From positions 37,898 through 101,897 of the forward strand of contig CAYLNH010000003.1 in NCBI GenBank assembly GCA_964384625.1: DNA of 64,000 nucleotides, given 5' to 3'. Shown here one piece after another: positions 1 through 10,000 of this stretch. Origin of the DNA: CAYLNH01 sp964384625. GTDB taxonomy: Bacteria > Verrucomicrobiota > Lentisphaeria > JABSQK01. Position numbers and translations under genes: made by a program. Position 1 is the first letter of the stretch. Each line of letters begins with the position of its first letter. The notes beneath the pieces are model-generated. The model did not search any database. It had not been told where the DNA came from and worked only from the letters and a program-made list of their open reading frames with translations.

Positions 1-1243
1 CCACTGGCTGGCGCGCGATCCGGTCATTGACCTGGCGACGCTGACCATGCTGCCGAAAGGCGGCTGGTACGCGCAGGGCAACATGTATCACAAGAACGCC
101 GGCGACGGTCTGCCGAGCAAGGAAGAGGACCTCTACCAGTACGACATCATCGTCTTCGGCGATATCCCGCGCGCCTACTTCCGCGAAGGCGGCGACGTCG
201 CTGAAACGAAGATGCGCTGGTTGGCGGAATTCGTTGCCCGACGCGGCGGCGGACTGATCACCCTCGGCGGTCGCAATGTTTATGCTGCCGGCCAGTATCA
301 GGAATCCGTGCTCGCCTCCCTGTTGCCGTTCAAAATCGAGGCGACTGACCAGCCGCAGATCAAAGGAACGTTCAGCGTCAGTCCCACAACGCTGGGGTTG
401 GGCCATCCGATCATGCAGCTCGAGCCGGATCCGGAACGCAACCGTGAGGCCTGGCTCGACCTGCCGCAACTGGAAGGCTGCAACACCGTCGGCCCCGCGA
501 AGCCCGGCGCCGCCTTGCTCGCCGTGCGCCTCCAGGAAAGTGGGCCGGCGCCCGTCATTGCCGTGCAGAACGTCGGCAAAGGCAAAGTGCTCGCCTTGTC
601 GGTCGACACCACCTGGCGCTGGGAAATGCAGCGGCCGGCCGACGGCCCCGACTACTTCCGCCGGTTCTGGGGCAACGCCATACGCGTGTTGGCGCCGGAT
701 CCCCGGCTGCAGCCCGGCCGGCCGCAGGTGCAGCGCTATCGCTCAAATGTCGCCGTCGGCCAGCAGCTGACGATGTCGACGCGACTGGTCAGCAAAACCT
801 ATCGCCCGGTGCGCGGGGCAAATGTGCGTGTGCGCGTCGCCAAACCCTCCGGGAAGGAGTACTCGGTCTTTCCGCGCGACGGCCGCGGCACGCCGGGGCT
901 TTACGAATACGACCTGGATATCGATGAGCCGGGCCAATGGTCGGTGACCACCAGCTACGAAGACAAGGAGGTCCTTGAGCAGTTCAGCGCCGGCGACAGC
1001 CGCGAAGAACTGCAGGACCCGCGGGCGCGGCCGCAACCCATGGCGCGTCTCGCCGAGGCCACCGGCGGCAAGTTGTTCACCGCCGATCAACTCGCCAGCT
1101 TGCTCAAGGAGTTGAAGCTGTCGCCGCGGCATGATGCCAAGACCTACACGATCGCGATCTGGAACCGGCCCTTGGTCATGATCCTCATTGTTCTGGCCGT
1201 CGCACTCGACTGCCTGATCCGTAAACGGCGAGGCATGGTATGA
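1..1243 (+). CDS. Membrane protein with glutamine-amidotransferase-like domain (5' truncated)
   Basis: The reading frame is open from base 2, so the true start lies upstream of the window. The visible part (about 414 codons) carries a Rossmann-like GATase-type domain without an obvious catalytic Cys (DIIVFGDIP, RRGGGLITLGG, GKGKVLALSVDTTWRW), then a beta-rich region, and ends with one transmembrane helix (PLVMILIVLAVALDCLI) and a basic tail. In Planctomycetes and related phyla this layout is the C-terminal half of VWA/BatA-like proteins encoded with MoxR, DUF58, DUF4175 and DUF4159 genes. The two genes that follow fit that operon. The stop codon overlaps the next start by 4 nt (ATGA), so the genes are translationally coupled. 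Function is probably envelope-related but uncharacterised. Confidence 0.75.
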   Translation, partial: HWLARDPVIDLATLTMLPKGGWYAQGNMYHKNAGDGLPSKEEDLYQYDIIVFGDIPRAYFREGGDVAETKMRWLAEFVARRGGGLITLGGRNVYAAGQYQESVLASLLPFKIEATDQPQIKGTFSVSPTTLGLGHPIMQLEPDPERNREAWLDLPQLEGCNTVGPAKPGAALLAVRLQESGPAPVIAVQNVGKGKVLALSVDTTWRWEMQRPADGPDYFRRFWGNAIRVLAPDPRLQPGRPQVQRYRSNVAVGQQLTMSTRLVSKTYRPVRGANVRVRVAKPSGKEYSVFPRDGRGTPGLYEYDLDIDEPGQWSVTTSYEDKEVLEQFSAGDSREELQDPRARPQPMARLAEATGGKLFTADQLASLLKELKLSPRHDAKTYTIAIWNRPLVMILIVLAVALDCLIRKRRGMV

Positions 1244-3057
1244 GCGCCCCGATGCATGACAACATCAACGCTCTGCGCCGCGCCGTCGACGGTTTCGGCC
1301 GGTTCCGCAAGCTCTGGTCCGGACTTGAGGGCCTCGGGCGGTTTGCGCTGATTGGTCCGGGCGCTCTGCTGTTGTGGTTCCTCACCGACTGGGCCGTCAA
1401 CCTGCCGAATTGGCTGCTGCTGCTTTCGTTTGCGCTGGCGGTTCTGGCCCTCCTCGTCTCGGCCCCGTGGTATGGGCTGCTGCCGTGGCTGCGTCGGGTC
1501 CGCCGCGACGAGGAAGCGCTGCAGATCGAATCCCTGCACGGAGAGCTGGACAACCTGGTTATCGGCGCCCTGCAGCTCGGGGACGAAAGCCTGGAGGCAG
1601 AGAGCAAGGGCAAGGCATTGGTTCATTCGCCGTTGCTGGTTGCGGCGCTGTTGGTCCGGGCGGCAGACAAACTGCAGACGCTGAATCCGAACGGACTTTT
1701 GGATCTGCGACAGGCGAAGAAGACGGTTGGCGCGGGGGCCGTGGTCCTCGCGGGTATTGCTGCGTGTGTGCTCTTTGCGGGCGACGCCGTTCGCCAGCGA
1801 CAGGCCCGCCTGCTGTCGGCCTATGCGCACGCCCTGGATACGATGTTCCCGGTGACCATCAACGTCAGTCCCGGTAACAAGGCGGTGGTGCGCAACGCCG
1901 CGATTACGCTGCAGGTAACGGTGGATGGGGCGCATCGGAACGAAGTCGTCCTCTGGCTGCAGGAAGGCGAAGACGCCGAACGGACGCGGCAGGACCTGAC
2001 ACTGGTGGACGGTCAGGCAGAATACACGATTGACCAGGTAACCAAAACGTTTACCTACTCCTTCAGCTATGGCGACCGTCAGTCGGACACGTACACGATC
2101 ACCGCCGGCGACTTACCGGAGATTCGCGCCATCAGCTACGAACTGGCTTATCCGGCGTACACCGGGCAACCGCCGCGCACCGTAACCGGACGTTTGCCGA
2201 TCGTCCAGGGCTTGGCCGGCACCAATGTGCTGGTCAGTCTCGCGGCGACAACCGAGCTGCACCCGGACGGCTGCTGGGTGGACTGGCAGCAGGGCGCCAA
2301 ACAACCGATGTCCGTCAACGGCAGGTTTGCCCATTTCTCCTTTGCCATCGACAAACCGAACCGCGCAACGATTCAACTGACCGGCAGCCTCGGACCGGAT
2401 TTCCGGATGGCCAAGCCGCTCAGTTTCGAGTTGCGCGTGTTGCAGGATCGTGCGCCCACCGTGCGCCTGCGTATGAAGAACCGCAAACTGACCATGCTCG
2501 CAGAACAGGCGGCAACATTCGGCTTCGAGTTCATTGCAGAGGACGACTTCGGCGTTGCTGAAACAACGATGGACTACAAGATCGATACCATCGATGAACT
2601 GCTTGGCCGACCGCCCCGTGAGTCCCGGGTACAACGCCGGATCGAACCGCCGCAGGACCGTGTGCGCAGCAAGTTCGTCGATGTTTTCAAAGCGTTGGAC
2701 CCGCCGTTGGCGCCGGGCGATCGGATTACGATTACCGTCTCGGCCAAAGACAACAACACTGAGACGGGCCCACGACTGGGCCGCAGCCGGCCGCTCGAGA
2801 TCGTTGTGGTCGCCCCGAACCTCGCCGTGTTTCGCGAAGCGAAATTCGGGTTCGGCGGGCAACAGCTCCTCGGCGGTCTGCGCAAGATCAAACGCCAAAC
2901 CAACCTGCTCATTCTGCCGGAAAAAGCCGTTCGTACCGAGAAAGAGCGCAAGATCCCCAAACAGAAACTCAAAGCCAGAGTCAACGACGAAAGCTGGCCC
3001 AGCGGCAGTGAAGATACCGTCGGCCAGTATTTCAAAATACTCTCAGGAGGTAAGTGA
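1240..3057 (+). CDS. DUF4175-like membrane protein of the Bat-type operon
   Basis: A 605-aa protein. Near the N terminus there is a pair of transmembrane helices (about residues 35-80, GPGALLLWFLTDWAV and LLLLSFALAVLALLV), then an acidic helical stretch (RRDEEALQIESLHGELDN), a third hydrophobic segment near residue 165 (VGAGAVVLAGIAACVLFAG), and a long periplasmic beta-rich part with Ig-like repeats. This is the topology of DUF4175-like proteins that sit between VWA/GATase and DUF4159 proteins. It overlaps both neighbours (ATGA upstream; stop and next start share one base). It is shorter than typical full-length DUF4175 proteins, which carry a long C-terminal coiled coil that is missing here. 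The role is unknown; co-transcription with MoxR-class ATPases is a family pattern, not seen in this window. Confidence 0.7.
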   Translation: MSAPMHDNINALRRAVDGFGRFRKLWSGLEGLGRFALIGPGALLLWFLTDWAVNLPNWLLLLSFALAVLALLVSAPWYGLLPWLRRVRRDEEALQIESLHGELDNLVIGALQLGDESLEAESKGKALVHSPLLVAALLVRAADKLQTLNPNGLLDLRQAKKTVGAGAVVLAGIAACVLFAGDAVRQRQARLLSAYAHALDTMFPVTINVSPGNKAVVRNAAITLQVTVDGAHRNEVVLWLQEGEDAERTRQDLTLVDGQAEYTIDQVTKTFTYSFSYGDRQSDTYTITAGDLPEIRAISYELAYPAYTGQPPRTVTGRLPIVQGLAGTNVLVSLAATTELHPDGCWVDWQQGAKQPMSVNGRFAHFSFAIDKPNRATIQLTGSLGPDFRMAKPLSFELRVLQDRAPTVRLRMKNRKLTMLAEQAATFGFEFIAEDDFGVAETTMDYKIDTIDELLGRPPRESRVQRRIEPPQDRVRSKFVDVFKALDPPLAPGDRITITVSAKDNNTETGPRLGRSRPLEIVVVAPNLAVFREAKFGFGGQQLLGGLRKIKRQTNLLILPEKAVRTEKERKIPKQKLKARVNDESWPSGSEDTVGQYFKILSGGK

Positions 3058-3908
3058 TGTTCTCCATACCTTCGTCTCAGCCTTTGTCTTTCCCTTGGTC
3101 TTCCGGAACCAGACGGATTGGACTGATTGTTGCTGCGGCATTGATTCTTGCATTCCCCGTTTTCGCGCAGTCCTGGTCCAAGCGCGCCACCAGACTCAGC
3201 AGCAAAGAGCTCTCGGCCGATGAAGCCACGAAACGGGCCTCCGGCAAAAAGCGGGAGCGCCGGAATAGACTCAGTGTGCGGCGCATCAAACCCGCCATGA
3301 AAGGCGTCGACTGGGATGCTGATCCGACGGCGATCCCGTATATGCTCTACCAGGTGAACAAGCGCACCGACCTGCCGGTGTACATCGACAACGACGGCCT
3401 CGATGTCGCCAGCAAGGAGCTCTTCGACTACACCATCGTCTATCTCACGTCGCACACGTATTGGAGCTTCAACGAGCAGGAAGTGAAAAACATGCAGAAC
3501 TTCCTCAAGCGCGGCGGCACGCTGCTGCTGGACGACTGCTATTGTCGCGGCAGTGCATTCTCAGATGCCGTACCGATTGAGGTTCCCCGGATGATCCCGG
3601 GAGCCGAGGCTTCTATTTTGCTGGAGAACGATCCGATCGTGCGCGACGCCTTCCGCATGGGATACGACACGCCTTGGCCCGGGAAGATTCACGGCATGGA
3701 AAACCGTCCCTGGCAGTATTTCATGCTCGACGGCCGCCCGGCGGTATTCTTCACGCCGAATGACGACGGTTGCGGCTGGGAAGTATCAACCCCCCCTACC
3801 GCCTCGAATCCGATTGGCGAAGGTATCGGCCACGGCGGTGACAACACGGCCCGCGAACTCTTTTACCAATGGATTACCAGCTGGATGCTCTATGCGTATA
3901 CACACTGA
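3057..3908 (+). CDS. DUF4159 domain protein, exported
   Basis: A 283-aa protein. ATG at 3057 follows a strong AGGAGG (3045-3050), and the start shares one base with the previous stop. An N-terminal hydrophobic segment (IGLIVAAALILAFPVFAQ, about residues 20-37) looks like a signal peptide or anchor. The rest is a DUF4159 domain: DWDADPTAIPYMLYQV, FDYTIVYLTSHTYWSFN, LKRGGTLLLDDCYCRG, and a C-terminal part predicting a Rossmann-like GATase fold. DUF4159 proteins are routinely found beside BatA/VWA genes in Planctomycetes and Lentisphaerae, matching this context. It ends the Bat-like operon; a repeat-rich gap follows. Biochemical function is not known. Confidence 0.75.
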   Translation: MFSIPSSQPLSFPWSSGTRRIGLIVAAALILAFPVFAQSWSKRATRLSSKELSADEATKRASGKKRERRNRLSVRRIKPAMKGVDWDADPTAIPYMLYQVNKRTDLPVYIDNDGLDVASKELFDYTIVYLTSHTYWSFNEQEVKNMQNFLKRGGTLLLDDCYCRGSAFSDAVPIEVPRMIPGAEASILLENDPIVRDAFRMGYDTPWPGKIHGMENRPWQYFMLDGRPAVFFTPNDDGCGWEVSTPPTASNPIGEGIGHGGDNTARELFYQWITSWMLYAYTH

Positions 3909-3930
3909 CGCGGCTGTGCCGCTGCCGTTC

Positions 3931-4015
3931 GAAACACGAAACACGAAATACGTGACACGGCAAAAGCTGCCACGATGCAGGATACAGGATACAGGATGCA
4001 CGATGCAGAATGAAG
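3931..4015. repeat. Two blocks of 7-bp tandem repeats
   Basis: Block one (3931-3958) reads GAAACAC, GAAACAC, GAAATAC, GTGACAC. Block two (3974-4015) reads GATGCAG, GATACAG, GATACAG, GATGCAC, GATGCAG, AATGAAG. Both keep an exact 7-nt period while the unit sequence differs. They fill the gap between the DUF4159 gene and the giant PQQ gene and are followed by an imperfect hairpin-forming stretch (about 4034-4070). This resembles the short tandemly repeated sequences known from cyanobacteria. Confidence 0.8.
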
Positions 4016-4099
4016 AACGCCACCACCGGCCTTGCGTGCCACGCCGAAGCCCTTGTGGCGAAGGCTGGTGCCGGTGGGGCGATGATTGAGAAACAGGAC

Positions 4100-7000
4100 A
4101 TGATGACCAATTGGAAGAATGGAATACTGAAGATCGCAGGGACACTCCTCCTGACCGTTCTTCCTGTTGTCGCCGGGCAGGTGGAACTTCGCCTTGTCGT
4201 TCACAATGAACCAGTGACCACTGTTGACAAGCGTGATCACTCGCGGCCGATCACGAATCCGGTGTCGACCGAGAAGGGCGTTGTGATTCAGCAGATCGGC
4301 GTCGACGTCTCCTGCTGGGCACGCAACATCCTCCTTGATGAAACGCCCATCTTTGAGCGCTACCACAAAGGCAAATACGTCGACCGTCTGCCCGTGGCAC
4401 GCCGTGACCTGCAGCCGGGCGAGCACACCATCTGGCCTGGAAACCACAAGTTCACCGTCGCCAGGGACGGCACCGTCAACACCACCGACCCCGAACTGAT
4501 TGTCAAGAAGAATGTTGTCAGCATCAAGTGCTATCCGGTAACCATCCGGGCGTATCGCGCCAATCCGCCGGAAGGCGATCTGCCGATGTCCATGCGGCTG
4601 GCGCCGTTGCCGAAGATGACCTTGCGCGAAAGCGCCGATCACGCGTTGTTCAACCCGCCCGGCGGCATGAAGAAGGAACGCAAGAAGAAGCGACCGACAA
4701 AGCGGCGCGCCCCCTACGAACTCCTGCCGGTCTTTGAAGACTTCGCGCCATTGACCATTTGGCTGCCGGCCAATACCGCCGGCAAGGGATACATGCTGCA
4801 TCCCATGGGACTGACCTTTCATGTGACCGCAAAGGGTGTCGTGCCGGGCGCCGGCGACGGAGCGACAATCGAGGGCGTGGCCGTCAAAGGCCACCAGGTC
4901 TCGATCCCGTTGTATGAGTATCCCGTCAACGGCGTCAAGGGCACGCGCATGATTGCGGACGACGTGCAGGAACGGAACTTCAGCAAGATCCGCAGCAAGC
5001 AGGCCACGTTGCACACAACCTGGTATCCCAAGACCACGCCCTACCGGCTGCGTGTATCAGAGTTCGGCCCGACGCTCAAGATCGAAGGCGCCCTGAAAAG
5101 CTATCCGTACAAGTCCATGCGCATGGACGTACGCGATCCGACTCGCCGTCTGGTTCGTCTGCTCGTCGCCGAACTGTCCTCGCGTCACCTGACCGTTGGC
5201 CAGGGCGTCGAGGTCCGCGTACGCGGTCTGGACCCGGAAGCTGCAGTTCTGCTGCAGAACCGGGTGAAAGCGGCCGAGCGAAAGGTCCGGGCGGCGGCGC
5301 AGGCGAAACGGCAGAAGAAAGAAGGCGCGGCGGATCAGCTTAAGAACGCCCAGGCCGCGCTGGCCAAAGCCCAAGTGGACGTGGAGACCGGCAGCAAGGA
5401 GAACCTTCTGGCTGTTGCCGAGTGTTTTGCTGAATTGCGCCTGTACGGGACATCAACCTGGAAGTCTGTCCCCCTGAAAAAGACGGCAGATTCGATCTAC
5501 ACGTTAACGCCGCCGGATCTCGCAGACGGCGCGTATTCGTTGCGGCTCGGCCTGCGGCCCAAAGGCATGAAACCGATCAGCACGGAACAATGGGTGACCG
5601 TGGCGCGCGAGCGGCGGTACAGTGCCGGTGTGTTCACGCCGCGCGGCCGCACCGCGTTCCGCCGCGGCGAAGCCTTCTGGATGGGCATCGGGTTGCTGGC
5701 CGTCAAGGACACGATTCCCGCGGGGACACCCGTGATCCTGGAATTCGTTGATTCCCGCGGAACGCCGCTGACAATGGCATCCGCCAAAACCTCGAAAGCC
5801 GTCAAAACGCGTGACACGATCATCGTGCGGTTCGCCCCGAAGGCTTCCGTCCTGCTGGCCGCCGGGTCGTACACCGCCCGGGCCAAGGTCGGAAACTACC
5901 GAACCCGCGGCATCCCGATTCACATCGTCGAGCCCGAGCCCGAGACGAACTTCATCAACATGATGAACGGCAAGTACAGCGCCCAAGGCTCGATCTATCG
6001 CAACATGCTGAAAAGCGGCGGACATCTCGAGGAACTGGCGGAAGACCTGAAGAAATCCGGCTACAACGCGTTCATGGGCATGACCTACGACATGCAGCGC
6101 GTGACCAAACCAAACCTCGACCTGGAACAGCTCATTCGGGAACGCCCCGCTCTGGGGCCGTGGGAAAGCTACTTCCAGCCGAGCCATCGCGACCGCTTCC
6201 TTGACCGGCTGGTGTACCACCGCATCCGGTTCTGGGAAGACATGATCACCTACAACGACACGATGCATCCGCGGAATACGCAGATCCTCAACGCGACACA
6301 GCGTTACTGCACCATGGAGACGCAGTCGATGCAGCACAGCCCGGCGTTCGAGGGGATCTGCATGTACGACGAGGTGTATAACCAGGCGCAGCAAGGGATC
6401 CCCGAAGCGCTGTACAAAAGCTTTGCCGAATGGCAGGAGATGACCTATCGCGAACGACACCCCGGCCTGACCAGCGACCGCGCCCTGAAAGCCCTGGACC
6501 GCTTCGTCAATCTGCCCGAAGGCCAGCGGCGGTATAAGGATCTGCAGACCTACCGGACCTATCCGAAATACGAAGATTGGCTGTGGGACAACTTCGCCGC
6601 GCTCGGCTCGCGCGGCGCCAGGCGCGCCATGCCGAACAGCCGGAACTTCATCATGCACCGCTTCTTCGGCGGCAACGGCGGGAACATCTTCCCGGGAGGC
6701 AACCCGGTGGGTGTCCATAAGACCTATGAAATCGCCACCTGCGTGATGTACAAGGACGGCGGCTCCGGCGATCGCCCGGTGTTCGCCCCGATGCAGGCCG
6801 ACGTCCTGCGCGTCAACGACGACATCACCGTGACAACCCAGCTCCACGCCTTTCACGGACCCGGCGTGTTCGGCAAGCACATTGTCCGTCAGGCCTTCTT
6901 CGCACTGTCGCAGAAGACCGATGGCTTCACATATTTCACGCTGCCGCATTCGCCGATTTCGCCGAACCCGAACGACTGGCGCGATACCATCAGTGACCTG

Positions 7001-10000
7001 ACCAAACGACTCACCACGCCATACGGCAATCTCTTCCTCGCCTCCGATCGCGGCTACAAGAAGGTCGCGGTCTACGCGTCGCGCACGACCGACTACCTGG
7101 CATCGCAAAAACCTCTGGTGCCGCACACCGCCTGCGAAGGGCTCTGGGTCGCCTGTGTGCGCGCCGGTTACCCCGCCGATTTCCTCTACGACGAACACGT
7201 CCTCGCCGGCCGCGCCAAAGACTACGACGTGATCTTCTTCCCCGGCGTGCATTTCCGCAGTGAACTGCCGCCGGAACTGCTCAAACAACTCAAGGCCTTC
7301 GTCAACGCCGGCAAACTGCTGATTGTCGAAAAAGGCAGCAAGCTGCCGATTGAGGGCATTGTCCATGCCGACTCGACGTTCGACGAGTACGACAGCAAGT
7401 CCAAAGCGTTCCCGCGCTATATCGACTTTGAATCGGAATACGTCTGGGATCAGAGCAATGGGCTGACGCAGACGGTCAAGGAGGTCCTTGGCAAGCACAG
7501 GATCGCACCGGCGGCCCAACACAATGTCCTGGTGGGGCCGGATTGGCTGCGTTGCCGGCAGGCGCAGTACCTGCTCATGCCGAACTTCAAATTCACAAAG
7601 TGGCGCGGCCTGTACAAAACCCAGTACCAGGCGCCAAACAAGCCGAAACTGCGCTTCCCGAAACGTCCTCCGGTTTGCTATGACGTGTTGGCGATGAAGC
7701 GCCACCCGGTCAAGATCGACGGCGACTGGATGGAGACCGAGGTGGACATGCGTTATGTCCCGGGGGCGTTCCTGGCGTTCCTGCCGGCGGCGATCGACGG
7801 CGTACGCCTACAGGTGTCGCCGGCAGTTGACCTCGGGCAGCCCCTGCAGTATCGAATGGCTGTGGTTGACCAGGCCGGCGAGACCATTGATGCCGGGATC
7901 CCCTTTGAGATTTCGCTGTTGTCGCCCGGTGGTGAAGTTGTTCATCGCATCTACCGGGCCGGGACGCCGGAGTATGCCGGCGCCTATCTCATGCCGCGTA
8001 ACGCGATGGCCGGCGACTGGACGCTCCGGGTGCGCGAGCTGTTCAATGGCCAAGTTGCCGAAGCCACAATTCAGATGGCGGCAGCCGGCACGCGCAGACG
8101 TCCCAATCCCCCGGCCAAGGTCGACGCATCAACGGTGTGGATGCGCCGCCTGGACGGCATCAAGCAGTTCCTTCAGAGCAAGGAAGAAATCCTGGTTATC
8201 GTGGACCGCGATCAGGACTGGCTTGGCGACGGCGCTTCGGCTTTGGCCAAGGCGCTGACGGCGAGCGGCGCGAACGCCCGGGTCGTCCCCCTCGACGAGG
8301 CCCTACGCCTGCCGAAACCGTGGAATCGGATGAATCCGCAGATCGACGGCAGCCGGCTCTGGCGCGGCACACTGGTGCAGCCCGGGCTGTTCATCGATGC
8401 ACCCGCGATTGTCATCGGCCGTCGCAACGACCATCGTCTGGTGGAGGCGCTGCAGCGCCGGGACCTCCTGCCGGAGCCGGTCTCCGAGAACTTCCCGGCT
8501 CCGGGCAAAGCGGTCGTCCGGTGGATTCCCAATGCGTTCTCGAACCAGTTCGACACGGTATGTATCCTCAGCAACGACCGTGCCGGCGTGACTGCGGCCA
8601 TCAAGGCCTTAGGCAATATCGATCAACAGCAGGAGACGGTCTTCCCGCGGGCCGACGGTGCGACGGCTGCCTTTAACGCCAAGGCACAGCTCGAGCTTGC
8701 TGAACGCGGTGAACCCGTCCCCACGGCGTACCGCGATATCGTCGGCTGGGAAGAAGCTGTCACTGCTTTGGCTTTCGATCCGGCCCGCAACCGCGTCCTC
8801 TGCGGCACCTCCGGCTATGGCGACAACCTGTTCTGTTTTGGCGATGACGGTAACCTGTTGTGGAAGCAATACCTGCCGGAGTTCAACGTTTACTACGCCC
8901 GCTGGATTGACGGCGGCAAGAAGGTCGTTGCCGCCACCGGCCGCGGCTATTTGTTCTTCATGCTTGACGGCGCCACGGGCAAGGTTCTGAAGAAATTTGC
9001 CGCCACGGAGTATCCGCGATTCCACGGCCACTGGACCGGCGCCGGCGGCGAAGGCGCTGTCGACACCAAAGTGCGGATCGTCGTCAACGCCGGGCAGCGC
9101 CAGATCCTGATCGGCGGGTTGACCGGTTTGATGGCGATCGATTTCGACGGCCGCAAGATGTGGTGTCACGACATCGCCGAAGCCAATGCCCGCGTACCGC
9201 AGGAGGTCGAGTCCAGCGGCGGCGCCGGATCCTACCAGCACAGCGTGTCCATGGGCTCGTTCGTCGTCTCGCCGGACGGCAAACGTATTGCGCTGTCGCA
9301 ATTCGAGAAAGTCGGCTCGACCGTGATCAACACCGAGACGAAAGATGTCTGGGCGCACTATCCGCATATTTTCGACGCCGCCACCGGCAAGATCCTCTTG
9401 CGGAACACCGAGGATCCCGGCAACCAGACGCGAGCCAGCGGTTGGACCTTGCTCTGGCCGGACGGCCGCGAACTGCCGATCGTGCGGACGGGCGCTCTCG
9501 AGGCGCCGATGCTCGCCGGCGGCAAGTTGGGCCGATTCGAACACCGCCCGGGACAGCCGCTGGCCAATGGTGACCGTCTGCAATTATCGACCACCGGCGC
9601 CGTCCGCCTGCGGCCTGACGGAACGGAAGTCTGGAGCTACGCTGAAGGCTACCAGTGGCTGCTGTGGTACGACCTGGTCAACGTCGACGAGACGCGGCTG
9701 TTCCGCTGCAACCGGGTCGGCAAGGTGCAATGTCTCGATCTGAAATCGGGCAAGCGCTTGTGGGAGTACAAGCTGCCGTTTGCCGCGCGCCTGCTGCCCG
9801 TTGGCGATGGCCTGATTGCCGGCTGCAACAATGGTCTGGTGGTGCGCTTCAATGCGGCGGGCAAGCCGCAGCGGAAGCTCCTGTTGCGGACGTTCCATGA
9901 AGTCGTCGGCAAGGGCTATCCGAAGTTTGTTCAAGCCGGTCTGCAACGCGATCGCGACAGCTCGGCCGAGTTCTTCCCGGTGGCGGTTGACGGTCCGGAC

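Noticed and set aside
4010..4099. Upstream ATG extension of the giant PQQ protein
   Set aside because: The extra residues are coded by an intergenic palindromic repeat, and the signal peptide begins right after the ATGs at 4100/4103.
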